Shown here: one piece after another, positions 1-8,792 of the stretch
Layout of the letters: each line of letters begins with the position of its first letter
Position numbering within the stretch: position 1 is the first letter of the stretch
Source: Pseudomarimonas salicorniae
GTDB taxonomy: Bacteria > Pseudomonadota > Gammaproteobacteria > Xanthomonadales > Xanthomonadaceae
Length of the DNA stretch: 64,000 bases
Direction: 5' to 3'
Assembly (NCBI RefSeq): GCF_023156535.1
Contig: NZ_JALNMH010000002.1
Span: forward strand, 124,001-188,000
The notes under the pieces: model-generated
Told to the model about the DNA's origin: nothing
The model's database searches: none
Seen by the model: the letters and a program-made list of their open reading frames with translations, nothing else
Translations under genes and position numbers: made by a program

Positions 1-302
1 TTGGTCAGCAGGGCGGCAAGGTCACCGGCACGCTCGATCACCGGCCCCGAGGTCTGCCGCAGCTGCACGCCCATCTCGTTGGCGATCACGTGCGAGAGCG
101 TGGTCTTGCCGAGCCCGGGCGGGCCGAAGATCAGCACGTGGTCCAGCGCTTCGCCGCGCCGCTTGGCCGCCTCGATAAAGATCTTCAGCTGGTCCCGCAC
201 CGGCTGCTGACCAAGGTACTCGTCCAGCCGCTTCGGGCGGATCGAGGCCTCCAGCCGCTCGTCGTCGAGGGCAGCGTCGGGTGAGATTACGCGGTCGGTC
301 AT
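1..302 (-). CDS. ruvB: RuvB Holliday junction branch-migration helicase (partial, N-terminal part)
   Basis: Only the first 100 codons are in the window; the gene continues past its left edge. RuvB is the hexameric AAA+ motor that drives branch migration of Holliday junctions with RuvA. The protein begins [20 protein letters not shown], then has the [11 protein letters not shown] segment and the Walker A motif GPPGLGKT typical of RuvB. The ATG at 302 is the natural start, because homologues begin just before this acidic leader. In many bacteria ruvB follows ruvA within a few bases. Here 1.3 kb of repeats lies between them, so ruvB may need its own promoter. Identification is firm. Confidence 0.95.
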   Translation of the reverse strand, partial: MTDRVISPDAALDDERLEASIRPKRLDEYLGQQPVRDQLKIFIEAAKRRGEALDHVLIFGPPGLGKTTLSHVIANEMGVQLRQTSGPVIERAGDLAALLT

Positions 303-490
303 GGGGGGCCGGGATTCGGGAATCGGAATTCGGGATTCGCAAGCGCGGACCGCGACGATCCCGGTCCGCGGGCTTCGCCGGCGGCGCCCACCGGAGCCGG
401 CGATCGCCTTGCAGCCCCGCTGAGCCGGGATCACGAATCCTCAAGCGGCACAGGCTAACCCAAGTTGCCGCTCCGGGTCTTGCGTGCCGC
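303..490. other. Non-coding leader of ruvB with gggattc-type short repeats
   Basis: I see no gene here. Immediately upstream of ruvB (about 303-340) is a run of near-identical units related to gggattc and gaattcg, a low-complexity heptamer-like string. Related strings occur at 2764-3000 and, as ccctagg/ccctgag units, at about 1580-1640. The rest is unremarkable GC-rich DNA that leads into the 450-bp tandem array. Confidence 0.4.
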
Positions 491-1487
491 CCTTCCTCGA
501 CTCCGTTCGTGGTGAGGTATCGAACCGCGGACGGCGGCGCTGCGGAGCCCGTTCGGTCTTCGATACCTCAGCCCGAACGGCCGTAGCGCTGCGCGAGCCT
601 TGTAGAGCAGGGTTGCCCGCGGCCGAGGTGTCTCGGCTTTCCCGCGCGGCGGGGGACACAGCGGCGCCGCGGTCGCGCCCAAGGGCACTCCCACAGGGAA
701 GGGCCAGAACGCATCGATGGATCCGCCACCGCCCGCTGCAGGAGTAGGCTTGCCCGCGACCGCGGCGTGTCGGCTTTCCCGTGCGGGAGGAGACATCGCA
801 GCGCCCGGCACCCCCCTCCCAGCCTCCCCCTACACCGCCTGCGGCGGCGCAAGGGGAGGGGCAGAATCCGGCAGCGCTTTCGCGCCCTGCCGCGGGTGGT
901 CGCCGAGGACCCGAGTTCCGAGTCCCGCTCCGCGAACCTCCCCTCCTCGACCCCATTCGCGGTGAGGTATCGAACCGCGAACGGCGGCGCTGCGGAGCCC
1001 GTTCGGTCTTCGATACCTCAGCCCGAACGGCCGTGGTGCTGCGCGAGCCTTGTAGAGCAGGGTCGCCCGCGGCCGAGGTGTCTCGGCTTTCCCGCGCGGC
1101 GGGGGACACAGCGGCGCCGCGGTCGCGCCCAAGGGCACTCCCACAGGGAAGGGCCAGAACGCATCGATGGATCCGCCACCGCCCGCTGCAGGAGTGGGCT
1201 TGCCCGCGACCGCGGCGTGTCGGCTTTCCCGTGCGGGAGGAGACATCGCAGCGCCCGGCAACCCCCCCAGCCTCCCCCTACACCGCCTGCGGCGGCGCAA
1301 GGGGAGGGGCAGAATCCGGCAGCGCTTTCGCGCCCTGCCGCGGGTGGCCGCGGAGGACCCGAGTTCCGAGTCCCGCTCCGCGAACCTCCCCTCCTCGACC
1401 CCGTTCGCGGTGAGGTATCGAACCGCGAACGGCGGCGCTGCGGAGCCCGTTCGGACTTCGATACCTCAGCCCGAACGGCTGTGGCGT
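491..1487. repeat. Tandem array, period about 449 bp, 2.2 copies, between ruvA and ruvB
   Basis: The marker ggtgaggtatcgaaccgcg starts at 511, 961 and 1409, giving periods of 450 and 448 bp. The first two copies are almost identical along their length. The third stops matching after about 1482. Each unit contains a palindromic gaggtatcga...tcgatacctc pair, a half copy of the B-family repeat (gcggtcgcgcccaaggg), a segment with ggcttgcccgcgaccgcgg, and a ctccccctacaccgcctgc stretch. The frames open across this region differ between copies and resemble no protein, so it is treated as non-coding. Confidence 0.85.
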
Positions 1488-1574
1488 CGCGCCCGGTCGC
1501 AACGAAACGGATCCCGCGGCGACCCTGTCGCCCTAAGCCCTGACCGAGCGAAGCGAAGGCGAGCCGCGAAGCGG

Positions 1575-1640
1575 CCGAACCCTAGGCCCTAGGCCCTGAA
1601 CCCCAGGCCCTGAGCCCTGAGCCCTAGCCCCTAGGCCTTC
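1575..1640. repeat. Short tandem heptamers (ccctagg/ccctgag) downstream of ruvA
   Basis: The stretch is built from imperfect 7-base units such as ccctagg, ccctgaa, ccctgag and ccctagc, about nine in a row, ending at the ruvA stop region. A related string in reverse (ggggctaggg, gggatcaggg) lies downstream of ppc near 11,580-11,620. It is simple-sequence DNA with no coding potential. Confidence 0.6.
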
Positions 1641-2221
1641 AACGCCGCCTTCAGCGCATGACGGATGAGCTCTTCCGCACTGGCGCCGTCGGGGGCGCCT
1701 TTCAGCAGTCGGGTGATTTCCTGCGGCTTGTAGCCGAGCTGCTGCAGGGCGACGCTGGCCTCGGCCTGGGGGTCGGCCGGGACGGCGCCGCGGGCGGGGA
1801 CCGCGCCGCCGCTGCCGAAATCCGCCGCGCGATCGCGCAACTCGACCACGATGCGCTCGGCGGTCTTCTTGCCGATACCGGGAATCCGGGTCAGGGCGGT
1901 GACGTCGCTGCCCGCCACCAGCCGGGCGAACTCGGCGACGCTCACCCCCGATAGAATCGCCAGGGCGATCTTGGCGCCGATGCCGGTGACCTTCTGCACG
2001 TCGCGGAACAGCCTGCGCTCGGCCTCGGTGAGAAAGCCGTATAGCGAAACGCTGTCTTCCTTCTGCGCGTAATGGGTGAACAGGGTCACCTCGCGGCCGA
2101 GCTCGGGCAGGTCATAGATGGTGCTCATCGGCGCCTCGAGCTCGTAGCCGACGCCATTCACGTCGAGCATCAGCCATGGCGGCTGCTTGTACACCAGGTT
2201 CCCGCGCAAACGTCCGATCAT
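1631..2221 (-). CDS. ruvA: RuvA Holliday junction DNA-binding protein
   Basis: RuvA tetramers bind the four-way junction and load RuvB hexamers. The 196-residue product begins [19 protein letters not shown], the hallmark RuvA start. It carries two helix-hairpin-helix motifs, [13 protein letters not shown] and [13 protein letters not shown], and a C-terminal RuvB-contacting domain ending [13 protein letters not shown]. The ATG at 2221 overlaps the ruvC stop by four bases (ATGA), indicating translational coupling. An in-frame ATG nine bases further upstream is less likely, because homologues begin with MIGRLRG. The downstream partner ruvB is displaced by a repeat array. Confidence 0.97.
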   Translation of the reverse strand: MIGRLRGNLVYKQPPWLMLDVNGVGYELEAPMSTIYDLPELGREVTLFTHYAQKEDSVSLYGFLTEAERRLFRDVQKVTGIGAKIALAILSGVSVAEFARLVAGSDVTALTRIPGIGKKTAERIVVELRDRAADFGSGGAVPARGAVPADPQAEASVALQQLGYKPQEITRLLKGAPDGASAEELIRHALKAALKA

Positions 2222-2751
2222 CGCCTCCAACCCCTCCGTCGCATCATCTGGGCCGGCAAGACACCGGTTCTGTCCGCCAGCCCACGCGAATGGGCGTGGG
2301 TGATGGCCACCGCCAGCGCATCGGCGGCGTCGGCCTGCAACTTGGCGGTGAGGCCGAGCAGCACGCCGACCATGTGCTGCACCTGGGTCTTCTCCGCGAC
2401 GCCCCGACCGACCACCGCGTTCTTGATCTGCATGGGCGAATACTCCAGCACCGCCAGGTCGCGATCCACGACCGCGCAGATCGCTGCGCCACGGGCCTGG
2501 CCGAGCTTCAGCGCCGAGTCCGGATTCTTGGCCAGGAACACCCGCTCGATCGCCACCTCGGCGGGCTGGTATTCGGCGATCAGCGCCTGCAGCCCATCGA
2601 AGATCGCCTTCAGCCGGCGCGGGAAATCCTTCTCCCCGCCCACCACCAGGGCGGTGTGGAAAACATGCGTGCAGCGACCCGTCGCATCGGCATCGACGAT
2701 GCCCACGCCGGTGCGCTGGGAGCCGGGGTCGATGCCGAGGATTCTCGTCAT
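2218..2751 (-). CDS. ruvC: RuvC crossover junction endodeoxyribonuclease
   Basis: RuvC is the dimeric RNase H-fold resolvase that nicks Holliday junctions symmetrically. The 177-residue protein starts [15 protein letters not shown] with the first catalytic aspartate in GIDPGS. It contains the glutamate in AIERVF and the C-terminal acidic pair in [12 protein letters not shown]. Its length is typical of the family. It is followed by ruvA with a 4-bp overlap and preceded by yebC, the usual yebC-ruvC-ruvA order. About 250 bp of repeat-like DNA separates it from yebC. Confidence 0.97.
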   Translation of the reverse strand: MTRILGIDPGSQRTGVGIVDADATGRCTHVFHTALVVGGEKDFPRRLKAIFDGLQALIAEYQPAEVAIERVFLAKNPDSALKLGQARGAAICAVVDRDLAVLEYSPMQIKNAVVGRGVAEKTQVQHMVGVLLGLTAKLQADAADALAVAITHAHSRGLADRTGVLPAQMMRRRGWRR

Positions 2752-3000
2752 CGCGCGCCTCGGGCGCTTGATCCGTGATTCGTGATTCGGCCGCCTAGCG
2801 GCAACGGCGGCTGCGCCGCCTGCGCCTTCGCTGCGCTCGGTCGTGATTCGTGATTCGCAAGAGCAACAGCCCGACTACCTGCAGCGAAGAGGCACGGCGT
2901 AGCGGAGGCCAAGCTCCCTGGCGCCAGCTCGGCTTCTGACGAATCACGAATCACGAATCACCAATCACAAGTCAGGAGTCACGAATCACCAATCACGCTG
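2752..3000. repeat. Intergenic short repeats (cgtgattcgtgattc and inverse) between yebC and ruvC
   Basis: Near 2771-2790 the sequence reads as repeated cgtgattc units. Near 2940-2997 their inverse (gaatcacgaatcac) recurs several times, so the region could fold into a long imperfect hairpin. No credible ORF is present. The whole 249-bp gap between the yebC stop and the ruvC start is of this kind or plain GC-rich DNA. Confidence 0.5.
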
Positions 3001-3741
3001 TTACTCATACGCATCCCCCGGCAGGTCGGCATTCGAATACACCGACTGTACGTCATCGAGTTCCTCGAGCCGGTCCAGCAGCTTGGCGACCTGTTTGGCC
3101 GTCTCGCCATCGACGCTGACCTGGGTCTCGGCGCGGAAGGTGATCTCGGATTCGTCCGGCGGGTGGCCAGCGCCGATCAGCGCGTCCTTCACCGCCTGGT
3201 AGTCCTCGGCCGAGGTCAGCACCTCGATCGAGCCGTCCTCCGCATTGACCTGGATGTCCTCGGCGCCGGCCTCGATGGCCGCCTCGGTGATGGAGTCCTC
3301 GTCGGCGCCGGGGGCGTAGCTGAGCACGCCGCAGCGGTTGAACAGGAAGGCCACCGAACCATCGGTGCCGAGATTGCCGCCGAACTTTGCGAAGGCGTGG
3401 CGCACGTCGGCCACGGTGCGCTGGCGGTTGTCGGTCATGCAGTCAACGATCACCGCCACGCCGCCCGGGGCATAGCCCTCGTAGCGCGGCTCCTCGTAGG
3501 CCACGCCCTCCAGCTCTCCGGTCGCCTTCTTGATCGCGCGCTCGATGTTGTCCTTGGGCATCGAGGCGGCGATGGCCTTCTCCACCGCGAGGCGCAGCCG
3601 CGGATTGCCGGCGGGATCGCCTCCACCGACGCGCGCGGCGACGCTGATCTCGCGGACCAGCTTGGTGAAGATCCGGCCGCGCACCGCGTCCTGCTTGCCC
3701 TTCCTGTGCTGGATATTGGCCCATTTGGAATGACCGGCCAT
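3001..3741 (-). CDS. yebC: YebC/PmpR/TACO1-family protein
   Basis: The 246-residue protein starts [19 protein letters not shown], diagnostic of the YebC/TACO1 family, and keeps the full family length. Members are described as transcriptional regulators (PmpR) and, more recently, as translation factors that relieve ribosome stalling at proline-rich stretches; which role applies here cannot be read from sequence. It is the first gene of the minus-strand yebC-ruvC-ruvA-ruvB block, as in many proteobacteria. The start is fixed by the conserved N-terminus. Confidence 0.95.
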   Translation of the reverse strand: MAGHSKWANIQHRKGKQDAVRGRIFTKLVREISVAARVGGGDPAGNPRLRLAVEKAIAASMPKDNIERAIKKATGELEGVAYEEPRYEGYAPGGVAVIVDCMTDNRQRTVADVRHAFAKFGGNLGTDGSVAFLFNRCGVLSYAPGADEDSITEAAIEAGAEDIQVNAEDGSIEVLTSAEDYQAVKDALIGAGHPPDESEITFRAETQVSVDGETAKQVAKLLDRLEELDDVQSVYSNADLPGDAYE

Positions 3742-3785
3742 GCGTGCTCCGTGCTGTCCAAAACCAGCCGGCCATTATACGGAGG

Positions 3786-4415
3786 CTAGGCGAAGCGGCC
3801 GTGCCGCAGCCATCGGGCCGTGGCCCGGGCCACGTCGGCCGCGAACAGCAGCCCGCTATGGCTGTGCGGCAGACAGAGGTGATCGGCGAGGCCGGGGACC
3901 CGGGTCTCGGCCACGCTGACCGTGCCGTCGTGCGGCCGCTCCAGGCGCGAGAGCCACTGACCGGCGCCGAGCGCCCGGGTACCGGCGATCATCCCGACCT
4001 CCCGGCCTGCCGGCGTCGAAACGCCCTGCTCAAGAAGCGCCCGGCTGCGACCGCCGAGCCAGGACAGTCCGAGTTCGCGAAGGCGACGCGCTGAGCGGCT
4101 GCCGGCGAGGGGGGATCCCAGGCAGACAATCCGCCCTGTCGGCAGGTCCGGGCGCGCCGCCGCCAGGGTCAGGGCAAGCACGCCGCCCAAGCTGTGGCCG
4201 ACCAGATGCACCAGCCCCGGACCGAGCACCGCGACGAGGCCCGCGAGCCGATCGAGGGTGTCCTCGGGCCGGGCCCGCAGGCTCGCGTGATCGAAACAGC
4301 GGGGGTCGAAGCCTTCGGCCCGCAGCCTCGCGGCGAGCGGGCGCATGATCAGCGCCCGCATCCACAGGCCGTGGATCAGGATCACCGGCTCGCTGCCGGG
4401 CCGTGGCTCGGTCAT
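3786..4415 (-). CDS. Alpha/beta-fold hydrolase
   Basis: This 209-residue protein has the oxyanion segment VILIHGLWM, a nucleophile elbow GHSLGG with the likely catalytic serine at residue 75, and a late histidine in the LPHSHSG stretch. These make a plausible Ser-His hydrolase of the lipase/esterase type. No signal peptide is visible, so it is probably cytoplasmic. It lies just downstream of the gapdh terminator and 44 bp upstream of yebC, and is probably transcribed on its own. Substrate unknown. Confidence 0.8.
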   Translation of the reverse strand: MTEPRPGSEPVILIHGLWMRALIMRPLAARLRAEGFDPRCFDHASLRARPEDTLDRLAGLVAVLGPGLVHLVGHSLGGVLALTLAAARPDLPTGRIVCLGSPLAGSRSARRLRELGLSWLGGRSRALLEQGVSTPAGREVGMIAGTRALGAGQWLSRLERPHDGTVSVAETRVPGLADHLCLPHSHSGLLFAADVARATARWLRHGRFA

Positions 4416-4430
4416 CCGCCGTGCCCGGAA

Positions 4431-4461
4431 CGAAAACGGCCCGACTCGGAGCCGGGCCGTT
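4431..4461 (-). terminator. Rho-independent terminator of gapdh
   Basis: A perfect 9-bp inverted repeat (AACGGCCCG at 4435-4443, CGGGCCGTT at 4453-4461) with a short loop lies between the gapdh stop and the downstream hydrolase start. On the minus strand the stem is followed by a T-rich tract (GTTTTCG), consistent with termination of gapdh transcription. Confidence 0.8.
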
Positions 4462-4499
4462 CCCGTTCATGCGTGGACCGCACGGCCGGATCGCGGAGC

Positions 4500-5513
4500 C
4501 TACTTCGCCGCGACCAGGGCCTCGGTCATGTCCAGCATGCGGTTGGAGAAGCCCCACTCGTTGTCGTACCAGGACAGCACCTTGACGAAGGTGCCGCCGG
4601 TGACCTTGGTCAGCGTGCTGTCGTAGACCGAGCTGCGCGGATCGTGGTTGAAGTCGCAGGAGACCAGCGGCTTGCTGTTGATGCCGAGGATGCCCTTCAG
4701 CGCGCCGTTGGCGGCCTCGGTCACGGCGGCGTCGATCTCTTCCTTCGTGGTGGCGCGGGCGGCGGTGAAGCACAGGTCGACCACCGAGACATTGATCGTC
4801 GGCACGCGCATCGCAAAGCCGTCGAGCTTTCCGTTGAGCTCGGGCAGGACGAGGCCGACCGCGGCGGCCGCGCCGGTCTTGGTCGGGATCTGGCTCATGG
4901 TCGCGCTGCGCGCCCGGCGCAGGTCGCTGTGGTAGACGTCGGTCAGCACCTGGTCATTGGTGTAGGCGTGGATGGTGGTCATCAGGCCGTGCACGATGCC
5001 GACCTTCTGGTGCAGCACCTTGGCCAGCGGCGCCAGGCAGTTGGTGGTGCAGGAGGCGTTGGAGATCACCTCGTGCTTGGCGGTCAGCTGATCGTGGTTG
5101 ACGCCGTAGACGAAGGTGCCGTCGACGTCCTTGTCGCCCGGGGCCGAGATGATCACCTTCTTCGCGCCACCGGCGATGTGCGCGCCAGCCTTGGCCTTGG
5201 AGGTGAACAGGCCGGTGCACTCGAGGACCACGTCGACGCCCAGCGAGCCCCAGGGCAGCTTGGACGGGTCGCGCTCGGCGAAGACCTTGATCCGGTCGCC
5301 CTTGACCACCAGGTCACCGCCGTCCACCGACACGTCGTGCGGGAAGCGGCCGTGGGCGGTGTCGTACTGGGTCAGGTGGGCATTGGTCTCGGCATTGCCG
5401 AGGTCATTGACCGCGACCACCTCGATGGCGCCGTTGCGGCCGGACTCGTACAGCGCGCGCAGCACGTTGCGACCGATGCGGCCGTAGCCATTGATGGCGA
5501 CCTTGATTGCCAT
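4500..5513 (-). CDS. gap: Type I glyceraldehyde-3-phosphate dehydrogenase
   Basis: GAPDH oxidises glyceraldehyde-3-phosphate to 1,3-bisphosphoglycerate with NAD(P)+ in glycolysis and gluconeogenesis. The 337-residue protein begins [20 protein letters not shown] (Rossmann fold) and contains the catalytic motif [12 protein letters not shown]. Its C-terminus ends in the conserved [15 protein letters not shown] region. The ATG at 5513 is preceded by an AAGGAG ribosome-binding site. It is flanked by a divergent tsaC gene and by its own terminator, so it appears monocistronic. Confidence 0.97.
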   Translation of the reverse strand: MAIKVAINGYGRIGRNVLRALYESGRNGAIEVVAVNDLGNAETNAHLTQYDTAHGRFPHDVSVDGGDLVVKGDRIKVFAERDPSKLPWGSLGVDVVLECTGLFTSKAKAGAHIAGGAKKVIISAPGDKDVDGTFVYGVNHDQLTAKHEVISNASCTTNCLAPLAKVLHQKVGIVHGLMTTIHAYTNDQVLTDVYHSDLRRARSATMSQIPTKTGAAAAVGLVLPELNGKLDGFAMRVPTINVSVVDLCFTAARATTKEEIDAAVTEAANGALKGILGINSKPLVSCDFNHDPRSSVYDSTLTKVTGGTFVKVLSWYDNEWGFSNRMLDMTEALVAAK

Positions 5514-5644
5514 GGGCTGAGAACTCCTTGGGCTGTTGATGCGTTGGACCCGCGCGGCGATTGCGGCCCGCCGGCACGGCTGGAAGGGCGCCGGATTGTA
5601 GCAAGCCATGCGAAGCCGCAGCCCGGACCGCTACCATGCCCGCC

Positions 5645-6598
5645 ATGAAACCCTCCCCCGCCCAGCATGCCGAGATCCAGGCCGCGGTCGCCGCCCTGCG
5701 CCGCGGCGAATGCATCGGCCTGCCGACCGAAACCGTCTATGGCCTGGCCGCCGATGCCCGCGACCCGCAGGCGGTGACCCGGATATTCGCCCTCAAGAAG
5801 CGCCCCGCGGACCACCCGGTGATCGTCCACCTGCCGCGCAGCGCGCGCCTGTCCGAGTACGCCGCCAGCGTTCCCGAGGCCGCGCGCAAGCTGGCCAGGG
5901 CCTTCTGGCCGGGCCCGCTGACCCTGATCCTGCCGCGCGCCGGCTGGGTGCCCGACATCGTCACCGGCGGCCAGAAGACGGTCGGCCTGCGGATGCCGGC
6001 CCATCCGGTGGCCCAGGCGGTGCTGCAGGCCTTCGGCGGCGGTCTCGCCGCGCCCTCGGCCAACCGCTTCGGCCGGATCAGCCCGACCCGGGCCGAGCAT
6101 GTCCGCGCCGAGTTCGGCGAGTCGCTGCCGATCATCCTCGATGGCGGCGACAGCGAGGTCGGCATCGAGAGCACCATCGTCGACCTCTCCGGCCCGACGC
6201 CGCGGATCCTGCGCCCCGGCATGATCGGCCGCGAGGCGATCGAGGCGGTGATCGGCCCCTTGGCCGACGCCGATGCCTCGCCGGCGCCGCGGGTCTCAGG
6301 GGCGCTGGACAAGCACTATGCGCCGCGCGCCCGGCTGCGCCTGCTGCCGCGCGACCGGCTTGGCGATGACGGCATCTTCCGGGTGCTGGTGCTGGGCGAG
6401 ATGCCCGGGGGCTGGGAGGGACTCTCCCTGCCGGCCGAACCGGTGGCCTATGCCCATGGCCTGTATGCCGCCCTGCGCGAGCTGGACGGCGAGGACGGCC
6501 GGGAGATCCGCGTCGAGACCCTGCCCGAGGGCGCCGCCTGGGACGCCCTGCGCGACCGCCTGCGCCGGGCCGCGGCCGGCAGCGGCGGCGAGAGCTGA
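5645..6598 (+). CDS. L-threonylcarbamoyladenylate synthase (Sua5/YrdC family)
   Basis: This enzyme makes threonylcarbamoyl-AMP from threonine, bicarbonate and ATP for the universal t6A37 tRNA modification. The 317-residue product has the YrdC motif GLPTETVYGLAADA, then KKRPADHPVIVHL, AAPSANRFGRISPTRAEHV and GIESTIVDL. A C-terminal Sua5 extension makes it longer than TsaC proper. The ATG at 5645 was chosen because homologues begin just before the AVAALRRGE helix; an ATG at 5636 is also possible. It diverges from gapdh and converges on hflC. Confidence 0.92.
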   Translation: MKPSPAQHAEIQAAVAALRRGECIGLPTETVYGLAADARDPQAVTRIFALKKRPADHPVIVHLPRSARLSEYAASVPEAARKLARAFWPGPLTLILPRAGWVPDIVTGGQKTVGLRMPAHPVAQAVLQAFGGGLAAPSANRFGRISPTRAEHVRAEFGESLPIILDGGDSEVGIESTIVDLSGPTPRILRPGMIGREAIEAVIGPLADADASPAPRVSGALDKHYAPRARLRLLPRDRLGDDGIFRVLVLGEMPGGWEGLSLPAEPVAYAHGLYAALRELDGEDGREIRVETLPEGAAWDALRDRLRRAAAGSGGES

Positions 6599-6626
6599 GC
6601 CCGCACCGCCGACCGGCGGCGCGGGC
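6599..6626. terminator. Strong bipartite stem-loop between tsaC and hflC
   Basis: GCCCGC (6599-6604) pairs with GCGGGC (6621-6626), and the inner CCGCC pairs with GGCGG around a four-base loop. The structure occupies most of the 37-bp gap between two convergent genes. It lacks a T-run, so it is only a candidate bidirectional terminator. Confidence 0.45.
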
Positions 6627-6635
6627 CCCGGCGGT

Positions 6636-7574
6636 TCAGCGCCGGCGGGTCGACTGCAGGTAGCGGAAGAACTCCGAGTCGGCGTCGAGCATCAGGGTCG
6701 AGTTCTCGCCCAGGCCGCGGTAGCTCTCAAGGGTGCGGAAGAAGGCGTAGAACTCCGGATCGGCGCCATAGGCCTCGCCGTAGATCTTGGTCGCTTCGGC
6801 GTCGGCCTTGCCGCGGATCTCCGCGGCCTGGCGCTCGGCCTCGGAGCGGATCTTGCGCAGCTCGCGGCCCATCTCGCCGAGGATCTCCGAGCTGCGGCCC
6901 TGGCCTTCGGCGCGGAAGCGCTCGGCGATGCTCTGGCGCTCGGAGATCATCCGCGTCTCGACCTGGCGGCGCACGCTGTCGATGTAGTTGATGCGGCGGA
7001 TGCGCACGTCCATCAGTTCGATACCGAGCCCCGGCATCTGCTTGGCGGCCGCGGCGAGGATCTCCTGCTCGAGCTTCTCGCGGCCCTTCTTCGGCTTCTC
7101 GAGATCGACGTTCTCGGCCAGCGCGCCTTCCTCGACCAGGGCCTTGGAGTCGACCTTCCAGTCGGCCGAGCGGACGATCTCCTCGAGGTCGGTGCCGGAG
7201 ATGATGTCGCGGGTCACCGAGTCGATGATGTCGTCCATGCGGGTACGCGCGCCGTACTCGTCGCGCACCGAGCGCAGGAACTTCAGCGGATCGGCGATCC
7301 GCCAGCGCGCGGTGGTGTCGACCAGGACGAATTCGCGACCCAGGGTCGGGATCTGGCTGACGTCGCCGTCCCAGTCAAGCAGACGCTTGTCGAAACGGCG
7401 CACCTCCTGGACGAAGGGCAGCTTGAAGTGCAGGCCGGGGTCGGCCACCACATCGCCGACCGGCTCGCCGAACTGGACGATGATGGCCTGCTCGGCCTGG
7501 TCCAGGCGGTAGGTCGCCGAGCTCAGGACCAGAAACAGGGCAAAGCCTGCGATCAGGGCGATGGCACCTTTCAT
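6636..7574 (-). CDS. hflC: HflC, SPFH-domain modulator of FtsH
   Basis: HflC partners HflK in a membrane complex facing the periplasm that surrounds FtsH and modulates its proteolysis. The 312-residue protein has one N-terminal membrane segment (ALIAGFALFLVLSSATY), then an SPFH/band-7 domain starting QAEQAIIVQFGEP, and a long charged helix around residues 200-270 rich in Glu, Arg and Ala (coiled coil). The ATG at 7574 overlaps the hflK stop by four bases, so the two are translationally coupled as in most proteobacteria. Confidence 0.96.
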   Translation of the reverse strand: MKGAIALIAGFALFLVLSSATYRLDQAEQAIIVQFGEPVGDVVADPGLHFKLPFVQEVRRFDKRLLDWDGDVSQIPTLGREFVLVDTTARWRIADPLKFLRSVRDEYGARTRMDDIIDSVTRDIISGTDLEEIVRSADWKVDSKALVEEGALAENVDLEKPKKGREKLEQEILAAAAKQMPGLGIELMDVRIRRINYIDSVRRQVETRMISERQSIAERFRAEGQGRSSEILGEMGRELRKIRSEAERQAAEIRGKADAEATKIYGEAYGADPEFYAFFRTLESYRGLGENSTLMLDADSEFFRYLQSTRRR

Positions 7575-8638
7575 TGCGCGTTCTCCTTGTCCTTGCTGCC
7601 CTGGGCATCACGCAGGCGCAGCAGCGGCAGCGGGGTGGACTGGCCGTCCTGGACCACCACGATCGAACCGATCTTGGGCAGGACGCGATCGATGGTCTCG
7701 AGGTACATGCGGGTTCGGGTGACCTCGGGTGCGGTGCGGTACTCGGACAGGATCGAACGGAAGCGCGCGGTCTCGCCGAGCGCGCCGTTGACCCGCTCGG
7801 TGGCATAGCCCTCGGCCTCGGCGATGGTCCGGTTGGCCTCGCCCTGCGCCCGCGGGATCACCTGGTTGGCCTGCTTGGTGGCCTCGTTGATCATCCGCTC
7901 GCGCTCCTGGCGGGCTTCGTTGACCTCGTTGAAGGCCGGCTGCACCGCCTTGGGCGGCACCACGTCCTGCAGTTCGACGGTGACCACCTGGATGCCAGTA
8001 CCGTACTTCTCCATGGCCTCCTGGATCTCGTCGCGGGCGAGGTTGGAGATCTCCACGCGCCCGGTGGTCAGCACCTCGCTGCCCAGCCGGTTGCCCACCG
8101 CACGGCGCATCACCGACTCACTGATGTCGCGCAGCGAGCGGGTCGGGTCGCGCATGCCGTAGAGGAACTTCATCGGGTCGGCGATCCGGTACTGCACCAC
8201 CCACTCGACATCGACGATGTTGAGATCGCCCGAGAGCATCAGCGACTCGTCCGGATAGTCGGTCTCGGAGTACTGGCTGCGGGTGCCGTCGCTGCCGGAG
8301 GTGCGGAAACCGAACTCCTGCTTCAGCACGCGCTCGGTGGCGACGAACTCGACCGTGTCGATGCCGAACGGCGCCTTGAAGTGCAGGCCGGGGTCGGCGA
8401 TCTTGATCACCTCGCCGAAGCGCTTGACCACCGCGCGCTCTTCCGGCTGCACCGTGTAGTAGGTGCTCATGACGAACCACAGGGCGATCAGCCCGATGCC
8501 GATCACTCCGGCCATGTAGCCGCCCTTGCCGGTCCCGCCGCCGCCCCGGGGTGGCCCCTTGCCGCCCCGGCCGCCGCGCCCGGCCTCGCTGCGCACCTTC
8601 TCGAAGATGGCGGAAAGATTGATCGTGTTGTTGCTCAT
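7571..8638 (-). CDS. hflK: HflK, SPFH-domain modulator of FtsH
   Basis: The 355-residue partner of HflC. After a Gly/Pro/Arg-rich cytoplasmic leader (residues about 18-40) comes a single membrane helix (AGVIGIGLIALWFVMSTYY). The SPFH domain follows, starting VQPEERAVVKRFGEV and including NEVNEARQERERMINEA and the RAQGEANR helix. The start MSNNTINLSAIFEKV at 8638 has a GGGGAGA ribosome-binding site upstream. Gene order and the 4-bp overlap with hflC match the standard hflK-hflC pair. The usual upstream hfq-hflX genes are not here; ppc diverges instead. Confidence 0.96.
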   Translation of the reverse strand: MSNNTINLSAIFEKVRSEAGRGGRGGKGPPRGGGGTGKGGYMAGVIGIGLIALWFVMSTYYTVQPEERAVVKRFGEVIKIADPGLHFKAPFGIDTVEFVATERVLKQEFGFRTSGSDGTRSQYSETDYPDESLMLSGDLNIVDVEWVVQYRIADPMKFLYGMRDPTRSLRDISESVMRRAVGNRLGSEVLTTGRVEISNLARDEIQEAMEKYGTGIQVVTVELQDVVPPKAVQPAFNEVNEARQERERMINEATKQANQVIPRAQGEANRTIAEAEGYATERVNGALGETARFRSILSEYRTAPEVTRTRMYLETIDRVLPKIGSIVVVQDGQSTPLPLLRLRDAQGSKDKENAQ

Positions 8639-8792
8639 GCTGTCTCCCCGTACGACATCCGGTCGTGATTCCCCAAAGACGCCAGTGTGCCGCAATCGTG
8701 ACTGCCGGGCCCGCCCCGGGCGCCGCCGAGGCCACCAATGCATTCGTTTGCGCGCGGTGTTGCGCTGCATCAGGGCAGGGTAATCTTGGCGG

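Noticed and set aside
441-1592. Several overlapping frames of 140-258 codons between ruvA and ruvB
   Set aside because: They follow the 450-bp repeat period and exist on both strands and in several frames. The translations are Arg/Pro/Ala-rich and lack family features.
4194-5648. 484-codon plus-strand frame over gapdh
   Set aside because: Antisense to gapdh and its terminator; low-complexity His/Asp/Arg-rich translation.
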